Shown here one piece after another: positions 5,784 through 13,506 of a DNA stretch of 25,651 nt (within the stretch, counting starts at the first letter, position 1; the number at the start of each line of letters is the position of its first letter). The stretch lies in assembly GCA_000383735.1 (NCBI GenBank), contig KB912131.1, positions 1 through 25,651 on the forward strand. Direction: 5' to 3'. The notes beneath the pieces were generated by a model. The model was not told where the DNA came from. It ran no database searches and was given only the letters and a program-made list of their open reading frames with translations. Both the position numbers and the translations under genes were made by a program. The DNA comes from Verrucomicrobia bacterium SCGC AAA164-M04. Its GTDB lineage: Bacteria; Verrucomicrobiota; Verrucomicrobiae; Verrucomicrobiales; Akkermansiaceae.

Positions 5784-6514
5784 AATTTAATTGTTTCAAT
5801 ATTTGGTTTGTTTGTTCTCTTATCACATAAAACTGTACACTTTCGGCAAATGCTGTAATTGTTTATTGGTTTTGGTTTAAACTTCTTAAATTCCTCTCTG
5901 AATGTATCCAATAGCATTCTGTATTCATCCATTGCGCTTCCACTGTAATCAATTAAAATAAATTTACTCCATCCACTCTTTCCAAAAACTAAATAAAAAA
6001 ATGGCAAATAAACCCCATGTTCTTGATAATACATTTCAACATAATGCAATGCCTGCCTGAAATCTTTGTGTTCTAAATCAGCCCATGCAAATGGATTCCA
6101 ACGGCAACTTTCATCCTCACGAACTCCCGTATATTTTAAATCCATTATTGCCAATTCCCCTTTGTAATTCACCAATGCATCAGGGTGGCCCGTTAAATCC
6201 CCAACATTCCATTCTGGTTGCACATCAATTAATTCAATTTCCAAATCATTCATTGTTTGGATTGATCTTTCACATAATGCCATCAAATCAGTTTCCCTTT
6301 TTAATGGTTTACCTGTTTTTCCCTTTGGTATTTCGTACACCTCGCCACCTCTTGATCCACCAATTACATGCTGTTCAAAAACCAAACCATCCAACATGGC
6401 TGCACTTGGCTTTGTTCTATATCCGTTTAAATACATTTCTTCCCATTTGATTTCACAAACAGTTGGATCAAAAAAACTTTTCAATGCCGATTGGCTAATT
6501 TTAAATTTGCTCAT
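5780..6514 (-). CDS. PD-(D/E)XK exonuclease, Cas4/RecB-like, probable Fe-S cluster
   Basis: A 244-residue protein. Nuclease core residues are visible: E47, G-H-P-D (D112), D125-L-K127 and Q154 with a following Tyr (QALHY). One Cys at 20 and three near the end (C223, C226, C230) repeat the Cas4/AddB-type arrangement, in which four cysteines hold a 4Fe-4S cluster that clamps the fold. It should degrade one strand of duplex ends to feed the annealing protein. It sits three genes from the candidate annealing protein and next to the DnaA-like gene, all overlapping and on one strand, so the set forms a recombination cassette. The Fe-S cluster is inferred from cysteine spacing. Confidence 0.8.
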   Translation of the reverse strand: MSKFKISQSALKSFFDPTVCEIKWEEMYLNGYRTKPSAAMLDGLVFEQHVIGGSRGGEVYEIPKGKTGKPLKRETDLMALCERSIQTMNDLEIELIDVQPEWNVGDLTGHPDALVNYKGELAIMDLKYTGVREDESCRWNPFAWADLEHKDFRQALHYVEMYYQEHGVYLPFFYLVFGKSGWSKFILIDYSGSAMDEYRMLLDTFREEFKKFKPKPINNYSICRKCTVLCDKRTNKPNIETIKL

Positions 6515-6764
6515 ACACTATTGTTTTTGATTCATTAATTGTTTCCATTATTGTGTCATAAACATTTTCAATATTAAAATCTCCTGTTGTTTCCATTACC
6601 AAATCAATCTCCCTTTCATACATTTTAGCCGCTTTAAGCAACCGATTGAATTTTTGTTTTACTTTCATGGAATGCTGATCTTTTAACACAGCACATTGTT
6701 CTGAAACGCATTTAACCAATGCCAACAAAACAACAACCTCAATTTCTCTTTTTATTTCACTCAT
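6501..6764 (-). CDS. Small hypothetical protein in recombination operon
   Basis: An 87-residue helical protein starting MSEIKREIEVVVLLALVKCVSEQ. The start overlaps the upstream gene by 4 nt and the end overlaps the exonuclease by 14 nt. The first helix is amphipathic rather than a clear membrane span. No motif is recognised. Its position between the annealing-protein candidate and the exonuclease suggests an accessory role in recombination. Confidence 0.6.
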   Translation of the reverse strand: MSEIKREIEVVVLLALVKCVSEQCAVLKDQHSMKVKQKFNRLLKAAKMYEREIDLVMETTGDFNIENVYDTIMETINESKTIVYEQI

Positions 6765-7168
6765 TTTTTGAATCCGCTTAATGATTTAACAGGTTGATTT
6801 TCCACCTCATCTTCACCCATTATATCTGTCCATTGCATAGTTTTGATTATACATCTTGCCAATGCCCTTTTTTCTGCAACCTCAACTTTAAATGTGTTTC
6901 TGCAATTTTCTTTGTTCGCACTTCCAAAAGTTTCAATGATTGGCACAAACTCATCAGCAACCGAATCAAACCTCATGCTCACTGCCTTAAATACTACATT
7001 GTCAATATCGCATACAATAGTCTCAAACGCAACTTTAATGTTGTTTTGGTTTTGGATCTTTTCAATTCCACTTTTTGTGATAATTACAAACCCCCTTTTA
7101 TCTTTGTAAACATCAGTTGGATTTAGGTTGTGCAACTTATAAAATTTTGTCAATTCTGGTTTATTCAT
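6761..7168 (-). CDS. Possible single-strand annealing / recombination protein
   Basis: A 135-residue protein. The pattern RGFVIITKSGIEKIQ, then a beta region and ETFGSANKENCRNTFKVEVAEKRALARCIIK, resembles phage proteins of the Rad52/ERF-like annealing type, whose hallmark is a helix like AEKRALxR. It is shorter than most such proteins (usually 180 or more residues), so the assignment is uncertain. Context helps: a nuclease, an SSB-like and a NinB-like protein are encoded in the same early region. The start overlaps the stop of the small upstream gene by 4 nt (ATGA). Confidence 0.5.
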   Translation of the reverse strand: MNKPELTKFYKLHNLNPTDVYKDKRGFVIITKSGIEKIQNQNNIKVAFETIVCDIDNVVFKAVSMRFDSVADEFVPIIETFGSANKENCRNTFKVEVAEKRALARCIIKTMQWTDIMGEDEVENQPVKSLSGFKK

Positions 7169-7299
7169 GATTTCCTTTTTTTATTTTCTTTTTTATTTGA
7201 TTTCACTTTTCTTGTCCTATAAACTCCCGGTTGCTCAAATCCAAACATCATCTTGAAACTCCCAACCTTTTCCGGATCGTACATTTTTTCTTTTATCAT
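7165..7299 (-). CDS. Small basic protein (44 aa)
   Basis: The frame starts M-I-K-E-K-M-Y-D-P-E-K-V-G-S-F and ends with a very basic tail (KKENKKRKS). It overlaps its neighbours by 4 nt at both ends (ATGA each time), which is strong support for translation despite its size. The Lys-rich tail suggests nucleic-acid contact. No family recognised. Confidence 0.6.
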   Translation of the reverse strand: MIKEKMYDPEKVGSFKMMFGFEQPGVYRTRKVKSNKKENKKRKS

Positions 7300-7478
7300 A
7301 GCCAAATAATTATTAATGCAATTACAGAGAATGCAATTAAACAAATCAATATTTTATTATCTTTTTGCTTTTCTTTTCTAAATGTGTACCCCTTATTTTT
7401 TGAAATGAATTTTTGCATTTCTTTATTACTCATTTTTGAACGAACAATTTTTCCGAATTTGTCTTTTGCTGTCCACAT
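7296..7478 (-). CDS. Tail-anchored small membrane protein
   Basis: A 60-residue protein. The first 40 residues are polar and basic (MWTAKDKFGKIVRSK). Residues about 43-60 (ILICLIAFSVIALIIIWL) form a C-terminal membrane span, so the N-terminal part should face the cytoplasm. It overlaps the next start by 4 nt. Function unknown. Confidence 0.55.
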   Translation of the reverse strand: MWTAKDKFGKIVRSKMSNKEMQKFISKNKGYTFRKEKQKDNKILICLIAFSVIALIIIWL

Positions 7479-7479
7479 A

Positions 7480-7581
7480 TTATAATGTAATTAAATCAAT
7501 CAATGTTAATGTTGCCAATAAAATGTAAAGCAATCCATACATTCCCCCCAGTGCCAATAAATATTTTAGTAAATTTTTCAT
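7480..7581 (-). CDS. 33-residue membrane peptide
   Basis: Starts M-K-N-L-L-K-Y-L-L-A-L-G-G-M-Y-G-L-L-Y-I and continues hydrophobic to the end (LIDLITL). It begins 5 nt after the stop of the gene at 7587 and ends just before the ATG at 7478. It is a plausible coupled mini-gene, unrecognised. Confidence 0.45.
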   Translation of the reverse strand: MKNLLKYLLALGGMYGLLYILLATLTLIDLITL

Positions 7582-7586
7582 CTTGT

Positions 7587-7802
7587 TTATTTGTTAGTTA
7601 CTATAAGTTGAGTGTTTAATTCATCGCTAATCAATTCAGCTATCTCTCTTTTGGCATGATTCAAATCTGCATAATTACCTTTCTTATTCTTGATTGATAC
7701 TAAGAATCTACCATCTTTTGATTCAATACAACCTATAGTTTTATTGTTTAATTCTATTATTGTAGTAATTCCAAGTTGGTTGCTGAAGTTTAAGTTTTCC
7801 AT
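7587..7802 (-). CDS. Small hypothetical protein, first gene of early block behind P2
   Basis: A 71-residue protein from M-E-N-L-N-F-S-N. The frame is open to an ATG at 7844, but that start lies upstream of the predicted -7 element, so 7802 is chosen. It has mixed alpha/beta character (ITTIIELNNKTIGCIESKDGRFLVSIKNKKG) with no motif. It is the first of a run of tightly packed genes leading to the recombination cassette. Confidence 0.6.
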   Translation of the reverse strand: MENLNFSNQLGITTIIELNNKTIGCIESKDGRFLVSIKNKKGNYADLNHAKREIAELISDELNTQLIVTNK

Positions 7803-7826
7803 TTTGTTTGTTTTTTTTGTTTGTTT

Positions 7827-7909
7827 GATGGTGTAAAGATACACCTTTTTAACAATTGTGCAAAATAAAACAAAGAAATTTTAAAAAAAGTTTGTTTTAA
7901 CCATGTAAA
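7827..7909 (-). promoter_or_regulatory. Bacteroidetes-type early promoter P2, twin of P1
   Basis: On the minus strand, TTTG (7864-7861), 19 nt and TATCTTTA (7841-7834) match the -33/-7 pattern with one change from TAnnTTTG. TTTGCACAATTGT is identical to P1, and TTTACATGG lies 45 nt upstream of the -33 box in both. The central ACAATTGT is palindromic. The late terminator lies directly upstream, so P2 starts a separate early unit. Confidence 0.75.
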
Positions 7910-7938
7910 AAATAAAATGCACCACAAAAAGTGATGCA
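7907..7938 (-). terminator. Rho-independent terminator of the late operon
   Basis: The minus-strand RNA forms TGCATCAC-(TTTTT)-GTGGTGCA, eight pairs including one G-U, followed by TTTTATTTTTT. It lies 38 nt after the metallophosphoesterase stop and just ahead of promoter P2, so it separates late from early transcription. Confidence 0.75.
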
Positions 7939-7975
7939 AATTCCAAACTAAAAACAAGTATTTAAGACTGCAATA

Positions 7976-9205
7976 TTAAACAATAATTTGAAAAATTGTG
8001 CTTTTTTTTCTGTTTTTGTCCAAACTCTTGGTATTGTATGCAAACAATTCCTTGTCAATATCGTACCCCTCAAATCCATCTGTATCTTGCAAATCAATTC
8101 TTACATCCTGCCTTTCACCCTCCAACATAATATAAATGTTCTGTGCGGCCCTTGAACTTAAATTCAATGCGTTTTCACTATACGCATTTGCACCAACCAA
8201 TGATGAACTTCTTGCAAATAAATCTGTGATCATGGTTTCATGTAGATGGCCACATATAATAAAATGCACTTGCACCCCTTTCCTACTCCATTTTGCAACA
8301 ACTTTTGCAATTCGGTTGCTGTCCATTTTACCCAATTGATGCCCATGGATTAATAAAACATTTTGCCCTGCAACTTCAACAATCAATTCCAATGCGTTTC
8401 CCCTAATGAAATTTACATCCGGCAATAATAACCTTAACATTTCAAAAATTGTGAAATCATAATTATCTGATGCAACAATATCAACCCAACCCAATTCCTC
8501 ATTTACCCTTGATTCATTTCCTGTAACACATGCAACACTTACTTCTGCAACTTGGCTTAAATCAACAATGAAATGCTTTAATAAATGCACCCCTAAAAAT
8601 GTTGCTTTAGCCCTGTTTGTTGCCATGCTTAGTTTCTCATCCAATCTCCTATCAGAATTGATTAAATCGCCTGTAATGGCCACTAATATGTTTTTTACAT
8701 TATGGAACTCTGCATATTTCTTTGTGTAGTATGCGAATTTTTGCAACCTTTTTGATGCAACTTCAAAATCATATTTATTATGTTCTAAATCCACCAACTC
8801 ATTAAAATGCGGATCTGCAATTTGAACAATCATTGCAGCACCCTTTTCTTTTGGATTCTTTGGCAATGTAATTTTAAATTTGTTTGTTTTTAAAAGTTTA
8901 ATCAATTCCTCATTGTATGCAACCAATGAATTTTCAACCCTCGCATGTTCTCTAAATGCTTTATTTGAAATTCTGTTTAAATCCTGGGCCTTTTGTTTTT
9001 GCTTGGATAACTTTACATTGTATTCAACAATTTCTTTATCTGCCAAATTATATTTTACAATGTGTTTTATTGTCTTTCTAAAATGATCGGGTGAAATTTT
9101 AAGGTTGTGCCTGTCAATTATTATTTCAGAAATTTTTGTGTATCCATGCCCTATTTCCCAAAGATCGTTTATTTCATCTTTGTAAATCAAATGTTTGCTA
9201 TTCAT
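7976..9205 (-). CDS. Metallophosphoesterase with N-terminal helix-turn-helix-like region
   Basis: A 409-residue protein. Calcineurin-type metal motifs appear in order: D131-P-H133, G-D180, G-N230-E-S, I-H287-G-H and G-H320-L-H322. The fold fits SbcD/Mre11-like nucleases or phosphodiesterases. Residues 1-60 (ISEIIIDRHNLKISPDHFRKTIKHI) look like a helix-turn-helix, followed by a basic linker. It is the last gene of the late operon, next to the lysis genes, not the replication block. A DNA-end nuclease is the best guess. It could also act on nucleotides or on a host signal. The motif set is clear; the substrate is not. Confidence 0.75.
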   Translation of the reverse strand: MNSKHLIYKDEINDLWEIGHGYTKISEIIIDRHNLKISPDHFRKTIKHIVKYNLADKEIVEYNVKLSKQKQKAQDLNRISNKAFREHARVENSLVAYNEELIKLLKTNKFKITLPKNPKEKGAAMIVQIADPHFNELVDLEHNKYDFEVASKRLQKFAYYTKKYAEFHNVKNILVAITGDLINSDRRLDEKLSMATNRAKATFLGVHLLKHFIVDLSQVAEVSVACVTGNESRVNEELGWVDIVASDNYDFTIFEMLRLLLPDVNFIRGNALELIVEVAGQNVLLIHGHQLGKMDSNRIAKVVAKWSRKGVQVHFIICGHLHETMITDLFARSSSLVGANAYSENALNLSSRAAQNIYIMLEGERQDVRIDLQDTDGFEGYDIDKELFAYNTKSLDKNRKKSTIFQIIV

Positions 9206-9209
9206 ATTT

Positions 9210-9602
9210 TTATCTGTTTATTTTCTCGTAACTTCTACCACCGAAATAAGCACCAATAACAGTAATCAAAACCAACTGCAATAAATCAGCCCACTTTGTT
9301 TCAACTGTAAACTGAATAAATCCTGCATCAATAAAAATTAAAAGGATTGTTGCAATCACTAAAAATGCCAATGTTAATGGCCTAATGTTTTTGCTTAACC
9401 AACTATCAGAATTCATGTCGGCTTTCCATCTTTCTGAAACTTCTTCCTGCATTTTCGCTTCAAAATCAAAAATAATCTGTTCTAACTTTTGCTTTAAAAC
9501 TAATTTTTCTTCAGTTGTTGTTGTTAGATCATCAATTACACCCCCAACTTCCTTAACTAATTCGGTTGCACCTGTGCTGAATATCTTGCCCCATATTCCC
9601 AT
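9210..9602 (-). CDS. Holin, 3TM / GTA-holin-like
   Basis: A 130-residue protein. The N-terminal half is soluble and coiled (TTTTEEKLVLKQKLEQIIFDFEAKMQEEV). SWLSKNIRPLTLAFLVIATILLIF begins one span, and WADLLQLVLITVIGAYFGGRSYEK forms another. The sequence NIRPLTL and the GGRS-YEK end are typical of the 3TM holin family. It would make pores in the inner membrane at lysis. It lies between the M15 peptidase gene and the metallophosphoesterase. Confidence 0.75.
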   Translation of the reverse strand: MGIWGKIFSTGATELVKEVGGVIDDLTTTTEEKLVLKQKLEQIIFDFEAKMQEEVSERWKADMNSDSWLSKNIRPLTLAFLVIATILLIFIDAGFIQFTVETKWADLLQLVLITVIGAYFGGRSYEKINR

Positions 9603-9623
9603 TTTGTAAATGTATAAAATTAA

Positions 9624-9977
9624 TTAGTACCCCCAAATATTTGGAGAACTTTTTTCCTTATCACTATCAACATGGATGAAATGGTTTTCAAAATTTATCC
9701 CAAACCTTTCAAATCCCGCACCCCCCAATGCACCCATAATAATTGCCAAATTTTGTCCATTGCTAAATGCAATATCAACTGCAATCCCTTTAATGTGTGA
9801 ACTTGTTGGATTCTTTTTGGATAATGGATGTTTTGTGCATCTGTAACCGCTTGTTATTCTAAATGGTGTTTTTGCAATTTTTCTTGCACTTACTAACATA
9901 TCCAAAAAATCTGCATTAATCTCATTTGTTTTGCATCCACATTTGCATTGAAATTCCTTTAATTTAAAGTGTTTCAT
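9624..9977 (-). CDS. Endolysin, M15-type peptidase
   Basis: A 117-residue protein of the M15 family (D,D- or L,D-carboxypeptidase / peptidoglycan endopeptidase). Probable zinc ligands are H61 and D68 in SSHIKGIAVDI and H102 in HFIHVD. FRITSGYRC precedes them, as in the family. The N-terminus has a Cys cluster (CKCGC). There is no signal peptide, so it depends on the holin for access to the cell wall. The start overlaps the stop of the 43-residue gene (TAATG). Confidence 0.88.
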   Translation of the reverse strand: MKHFKLKEFQCKCGCKTNEINADFLDMLVSARKIAKTPFRITSGYRCTKHPLSKKNPTSSHIKGIAVDIAFSNGQNLAIIMGALGGAGFERFGINFENHFIHVDSDKEKSSPNIWGY

Positions 9978-10108
9978 TATAAGTATTTGATGGTGTAAAT
10001 TTTAACACCTCGCACTTCTTTAATGAATGTTCTTTCAAACTTAACTTCATTTTTATCTTTCTTCTTGTATTTTGGGTTGGTGCTATTTAGTTTCCTTTTT
10101 TTTGCCAT
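9977..10108 (-). CDS. Small basic protein (43 aa)
   Basis: The frame starts M-A-K-K-R-K-L-N-S-T-N-P-K-Y and ends K-I-Y-T-I-K-Y-L. It overlaps the upstream gene by 26 nt and the M15 peptidase start by TAATG. It is very Lys-rich with no membrane span. No function recognised; tight coupling supports translation. Confidence 0.5.
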   Translation of the reverse strand: MAKKRKLNSTNPKYKKKDKNEVKFERTFIKEVRGVKIYTIKYL

Positions 10109-10280
10109 GTTTTCTCATTAAATCTTTGTATCCTTTAAGTATTTTAATTACGCCATAAATAGCGGTGCATAATAAAATAAATGTTCTTAATTGTGCATCA
10201 ATATTTCCTAAACTTAGCCCAATCCCTGTTGCATTTACTGCCAAAAATTCAACACTGTCTTTTATTTCTCCTTTTTCCAT
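10083..10280 (-). CDS. Small membrane protein of the lysis region
   Basis: A 65-residue protein with a polar N-terminus, one likely span (about 32-50, RTFILLCTAIYGVIKIL) and a basic tail (MRKHGKKKETK). It begins 4 nt after the tail tip gene. Position and shape suggest a second holin or pinholin-like or antiholin protein, but it could be a structural peptide. Confidence 0.5.
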   Translation of the reverse strand: MEKGEIKDSVEFLAVNATGIGLSLGNIDAQLRTFILLCTAIYGVIKILKGYKDLMRKHGKKKETK

Positions 10281-10283
10281 TTT

Positions 10284-13200
10284 TTAACTATCAATTTGTT
10301 TAATACTCATTTGACAACCATTTAAAATTGTGATTGCTTTTGTTCCTCCCGCTGTTGATCTTTCTTTCCATAACATTAATCTGTAAAAATTTGATCCACT
10401 CAATTCCGGCCTTACAATTATAGATGCGGCCGTACTTCCTTTCCTTATCGGCCCATTTCCTCTGTCATATATATAAGAATCAGTTGGGTTTAAATCATTC
10501 CAAACAATTGCTGATCCAACTATATTTCCAACCTGTAATTTAACACCACTCAAAATTCTGTTATTTGCAACGGATGTGTCTGTTGCAATATTCCAATTCA
10601 TTTCAAAATCGCCTGTTGCAGGATCACCTCCCATTGTCCAACAATATGTGCTGTCATCAATACCCCCAATTCCCTCCGCACCATGAAGTGTGATACTGTT
10701 TGATGATGATGCAATTTCAACCCTGTCAAATTTTATAACAACCGCATAATTTTCACCATTAACATCTGATGATAAAGTTGTTGTTTCGCATTTTAATAAT
10801 GAGTAATTTGATAATCCTTGTTTGTGTATCTGACTATCTACATATGCTTTTATTGATTCAGATGTTGCTAATGTTGTATCTGATGCACCTGTCATTGTAT
10901 CAGAATCTAAAAACCCATCAATTGAAACACCACCCTTTTCCAATGATGTCGCATCAACATCAAAACCTGCAACTGTGCCTTTTGATTTTCTTTGGTATTG
11001 TTCGCCCAAATCTAAATCATTTAAAATAATTAATGATCCTTTATTAATATCAACATCAAAAGATAATGATTGAAATGAAATTGTTGTATCACCAATATCA
11101 AAATCACTTGTTAGTGTTAATTGATATCTTTTTTGTTTTTTTACATCAAACAATTCCAAAACATCACCTGTTTTAAATGTTGATGTTAGCATTTCAGTAA
11201 CTTCAATTGATGTAATTGGTGAGCTTGATTGTGCAATATAACTTAAAGATGTAGCAAATACATTTTGTAATTGATTTGTTGTTGTTGGCAACCCTATCAT
11301 TGATCCAAGTGTTCCATTGCTCACTGCACTCCCTCCGGTAACCACTAAACCTGAATTTGTACCACCTAAAGTAGTTGTTGTTGTTGTTCCACTTGCAACA
11401 GTATAATCAAATTCAAACCATTCACCACTGCATTCATCAGTTAATAAATTAAATTCACCTCTTAAAAAAACATATGGTGTCCCATCTTTATCTTTAATTC
11501 TTCCAATTGGATTTATTTGTTTTATTGCACTTTGTCCGCCACTTGAAATTGTTTTATTTGTTACTGATAAAACAGATGTAGCTCCCAACTTATAACTTTC
11601 TTTTTGTTGATTGTTTATTATCTCTTTACATAACAAAATTGTAAATGTATCATTTCCACTTGTTGTTCCAACACCCCAATCACCTGTAAAATCAGTAGTA
11701 ACAAAATTTGTTCCATTGAAAACTTGCATTGCTCCAGCTGTTGCAATCTCATTATCACCAAATGCCAAATCTTTTAAATCAATTACATATGAACTACTTG
11801 TTGTTGTAAATGATACAGCTTGTGATTGATTACCAATAACACCATTATAAACAGGGGAAAATATTGAAGAATTCGCACTTGTTGTTCCTGTTATATTTAA
11901 ATATGCAATATTATAATTATTTGGTGCAATTGGATAAAGTGTCCCGCTATTATTCCATAAAACCCCACCATTTCCCCAATATAATTTAACATTTCCGGGT
12001 GAATCATATGTAACTGTATGTGTGTAATATTCAAATTCCCAATCACCTGTAAATGACGCGTCTGTTGGCATATTCCCACCACCAATTTCATTATTTAAGA
12101 TATTAATTGTGGAAATTCCTGATTGTAATGATATAACAGAATTGAATACTAAACTATTAAATGTTTGCAATCCTAATGGTGGAACAAATGTTCCCCAAAA
12201 TAAATTTCCAGATGTGTTTACTTTTAGCATTTTTTGCCATGTAGCGTTTCCAACTTGCCTTGCTCTAATTGTCCAATTCATCTTAACACTTTCTGTTGAT
12301 CCACTATTATTTGTGAATTTTAACATAATTTGATTAAAAAACCCATCAAAACTATTAGCATCAGTAAACACTCCTAAAGATGATGTTTCAGTAAAAACAT
12401 TGAGATATGGAGGGCCACTTGGTGTTACTCCATTGTTTGCTAATAAAGGAAAAGATTGAAAATTATTCTGATTTGCAATGCTTAAATGGTTACTTGTAAC
12501 TTCCTTAACAGGAGGATAAAAACCATAATTTGATCCACTCAATTTTTGCAATCCTAAATCAATAGTGTTTTCAAATTCTAAATCATATAAAACATTTTCA
12601 TCTCCTAAATTTGATGCTGAACTTATGAAATTTCCATTTTTATCATAGGTAAATGCTTTAATATTTATTGGAGATGCAATTGTTCCTGTTTCTGAATTAG
12701 TATATTGGCTAATTTGTATAAAATGAACAATACCCTGCCAATAAATACATCTCATTCCCCATGCCTTGCATATTTCCTCAAGTACTTCATAACAATCCTT
12801 TGCATTATATTTTATTGTTGCTGAATCTTCATCTTTTTCCTCTTTATAAAAATTTCTTGTTGAAATTGCTGTATGTGCTAAAGGATCTAATATATTACTT
12901 GGATGCAAAGCATTAAACCAATTCACACTTGTTTTTATTTTATAATCATCATAAATTGGCGAATCATTTGTTGTTTGCAACCCAACCTTTAATAAAATTT
13001 CTTTAAGCCAAAAATTTATTTTTCTAAAATTTTCTGATATATATGTTTGACTCTCGGTGTATGGTGAATTAATTGCAATATTTGGAACAAAATCAATATC
13101 TTTTAATAATGACAATCCATCAATTGCTGTTAATTTAACTTCATAAGGATAATAAACATCTTCCTCATCTCCTAAATCTAAAACAATATATCCTGCCCAA

Positions 13201-13505
13201 ACAGGTTGTAATGATGAGGAATTGAAAACATAAACATAAACATCTCTCTCATTGTATGTGTTTCTTAATTGATTAATAAAAATTGCATCTTGAGCATCTT
13301 CAACTAAAAATGGAAGTGTGCATTTTGATGTGATTATTTTACTAAATTTTTTATCACCATCTGTATCATAAGAAATAATTGGGCCACTTGCACCCATCTT
13401 GAATCCACTTCCTGCACCTGTCCAATTTTTATCCCAAATTTCAACCCTGAAATTCTCACCATTATATGATGTGTTTGTTGATGAAAACCTTAATACTCCT
13501 GCCAT
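10284..13505 (-). CDS. Tail tip / receptor-binding protein
   Basis: A 1073-residue protein, the largest in the phage. The first 300 or so residues (FRVEIWDKNWTGAG, YEVKLTAIDGLSLLKDIDF, WGMRCIYWQGIVHFIQ) resemble the tail-hub proteins of Bacteroidetes siphophages. The middle is Ser/Thr/Asn/Gly-rich, with beta-strand character. At about 870-893 lies TMTGASDTTLATSESIKAYVD, a tail-fibre motif. The last 176 or so residues form a separate beta-rich C-terminal domain, the likely receptor-binding part. It directly follows the tape measure gene, as expected for the tail tip, and no other fibre gene is visible. Confidence 0.75.
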   Translation of the reverse strand: MAGVLRFSSTNTSYNGENFRVEIWDKNWTGAGSGFKMGASGPIISYDTDGDKKFSKIITSKCTLPFLVEDAQDAIFINQLRNTYNERDVYVYVFNSSSLQPVWAGYIVLDLGDEEDVYYPYEVKLTAIDGLSLLKDIDFVPNIAINSPYTESQTYISENFRKINFWLKEILLKVGLQTTNDSPIYDDYKIKTSVNWFNALHPSNILDPLAHTAISTRNFYKEEKDEDSATIKYNAKDCYEVLEEICKAWGMRCIYWQGIVHFIQISQYTNSETGTIASPINIKAFTYDKNGNFISSASNLGDENVLYDLEFENTIDLGLQKLSGSNYGFYPPVKEVTSNHLSIANQNNFQSFPLLANNGVTPSGPPYLNVFTETSSLGVFTDANSFDGFFNQIMLKFTNNSGSTESVKMNWTIRARQVGNATWQKMLKVNTSGNLFWGTFVPPLGLQTFNSLVFNSVISLQSGISTINILNNEIGGGNMPTDASFTGDWEFEYYTHTVTYDSPGNVKLYWGNGGVLWNNSGTLYPIAPNNYNIAYLNITGTTSANSSIFSPVYNGVIGNQSQAVSFTTTSSSYVIDLKDLAFGDNEIATAGAMQVFNGTNFVTTDFTGDWGVGTTSGNDTFTILLCKEIINNQQKESYKLGATSVLSVTNKTISSGGQSAIKQINPIGRIKDKDGTPYVFLRGEFNLLTDECSGEWFEFDYTVASGTTTTTTLGGTNSGLVVTGGSAVSNGTLGSMIGLPTTTNQLQNVFATSLSYIAQSSSPITSIEVTEMLTSTFKTGDVLELFDVKKQKRYQLTLTSDFDIGDTTISFQSLSFDVDINKGSLIILNDLDLGEQYQRKSKGTVAGFDVDATSLEKGGVSIDGFLDSDTMTGASDTTLATSESIKAYVDSQIHKQGLSNYSLLKCETTTLSSDVNGENYAVVIKFDRVEIASSSNSITLHGAEGIGGIDDSTYCWTMGGDPATGDFEMNWNIATDTSVANNRILSGVKLQVGNIVGSAIVWNDLNPTDSYIYDRGNGPIRKGSTAASIIVRPELSGSNFYRLMLWKERSTAGGTKAITILNGCQMSIKQIDS

Positions 13506-13506
13506 A

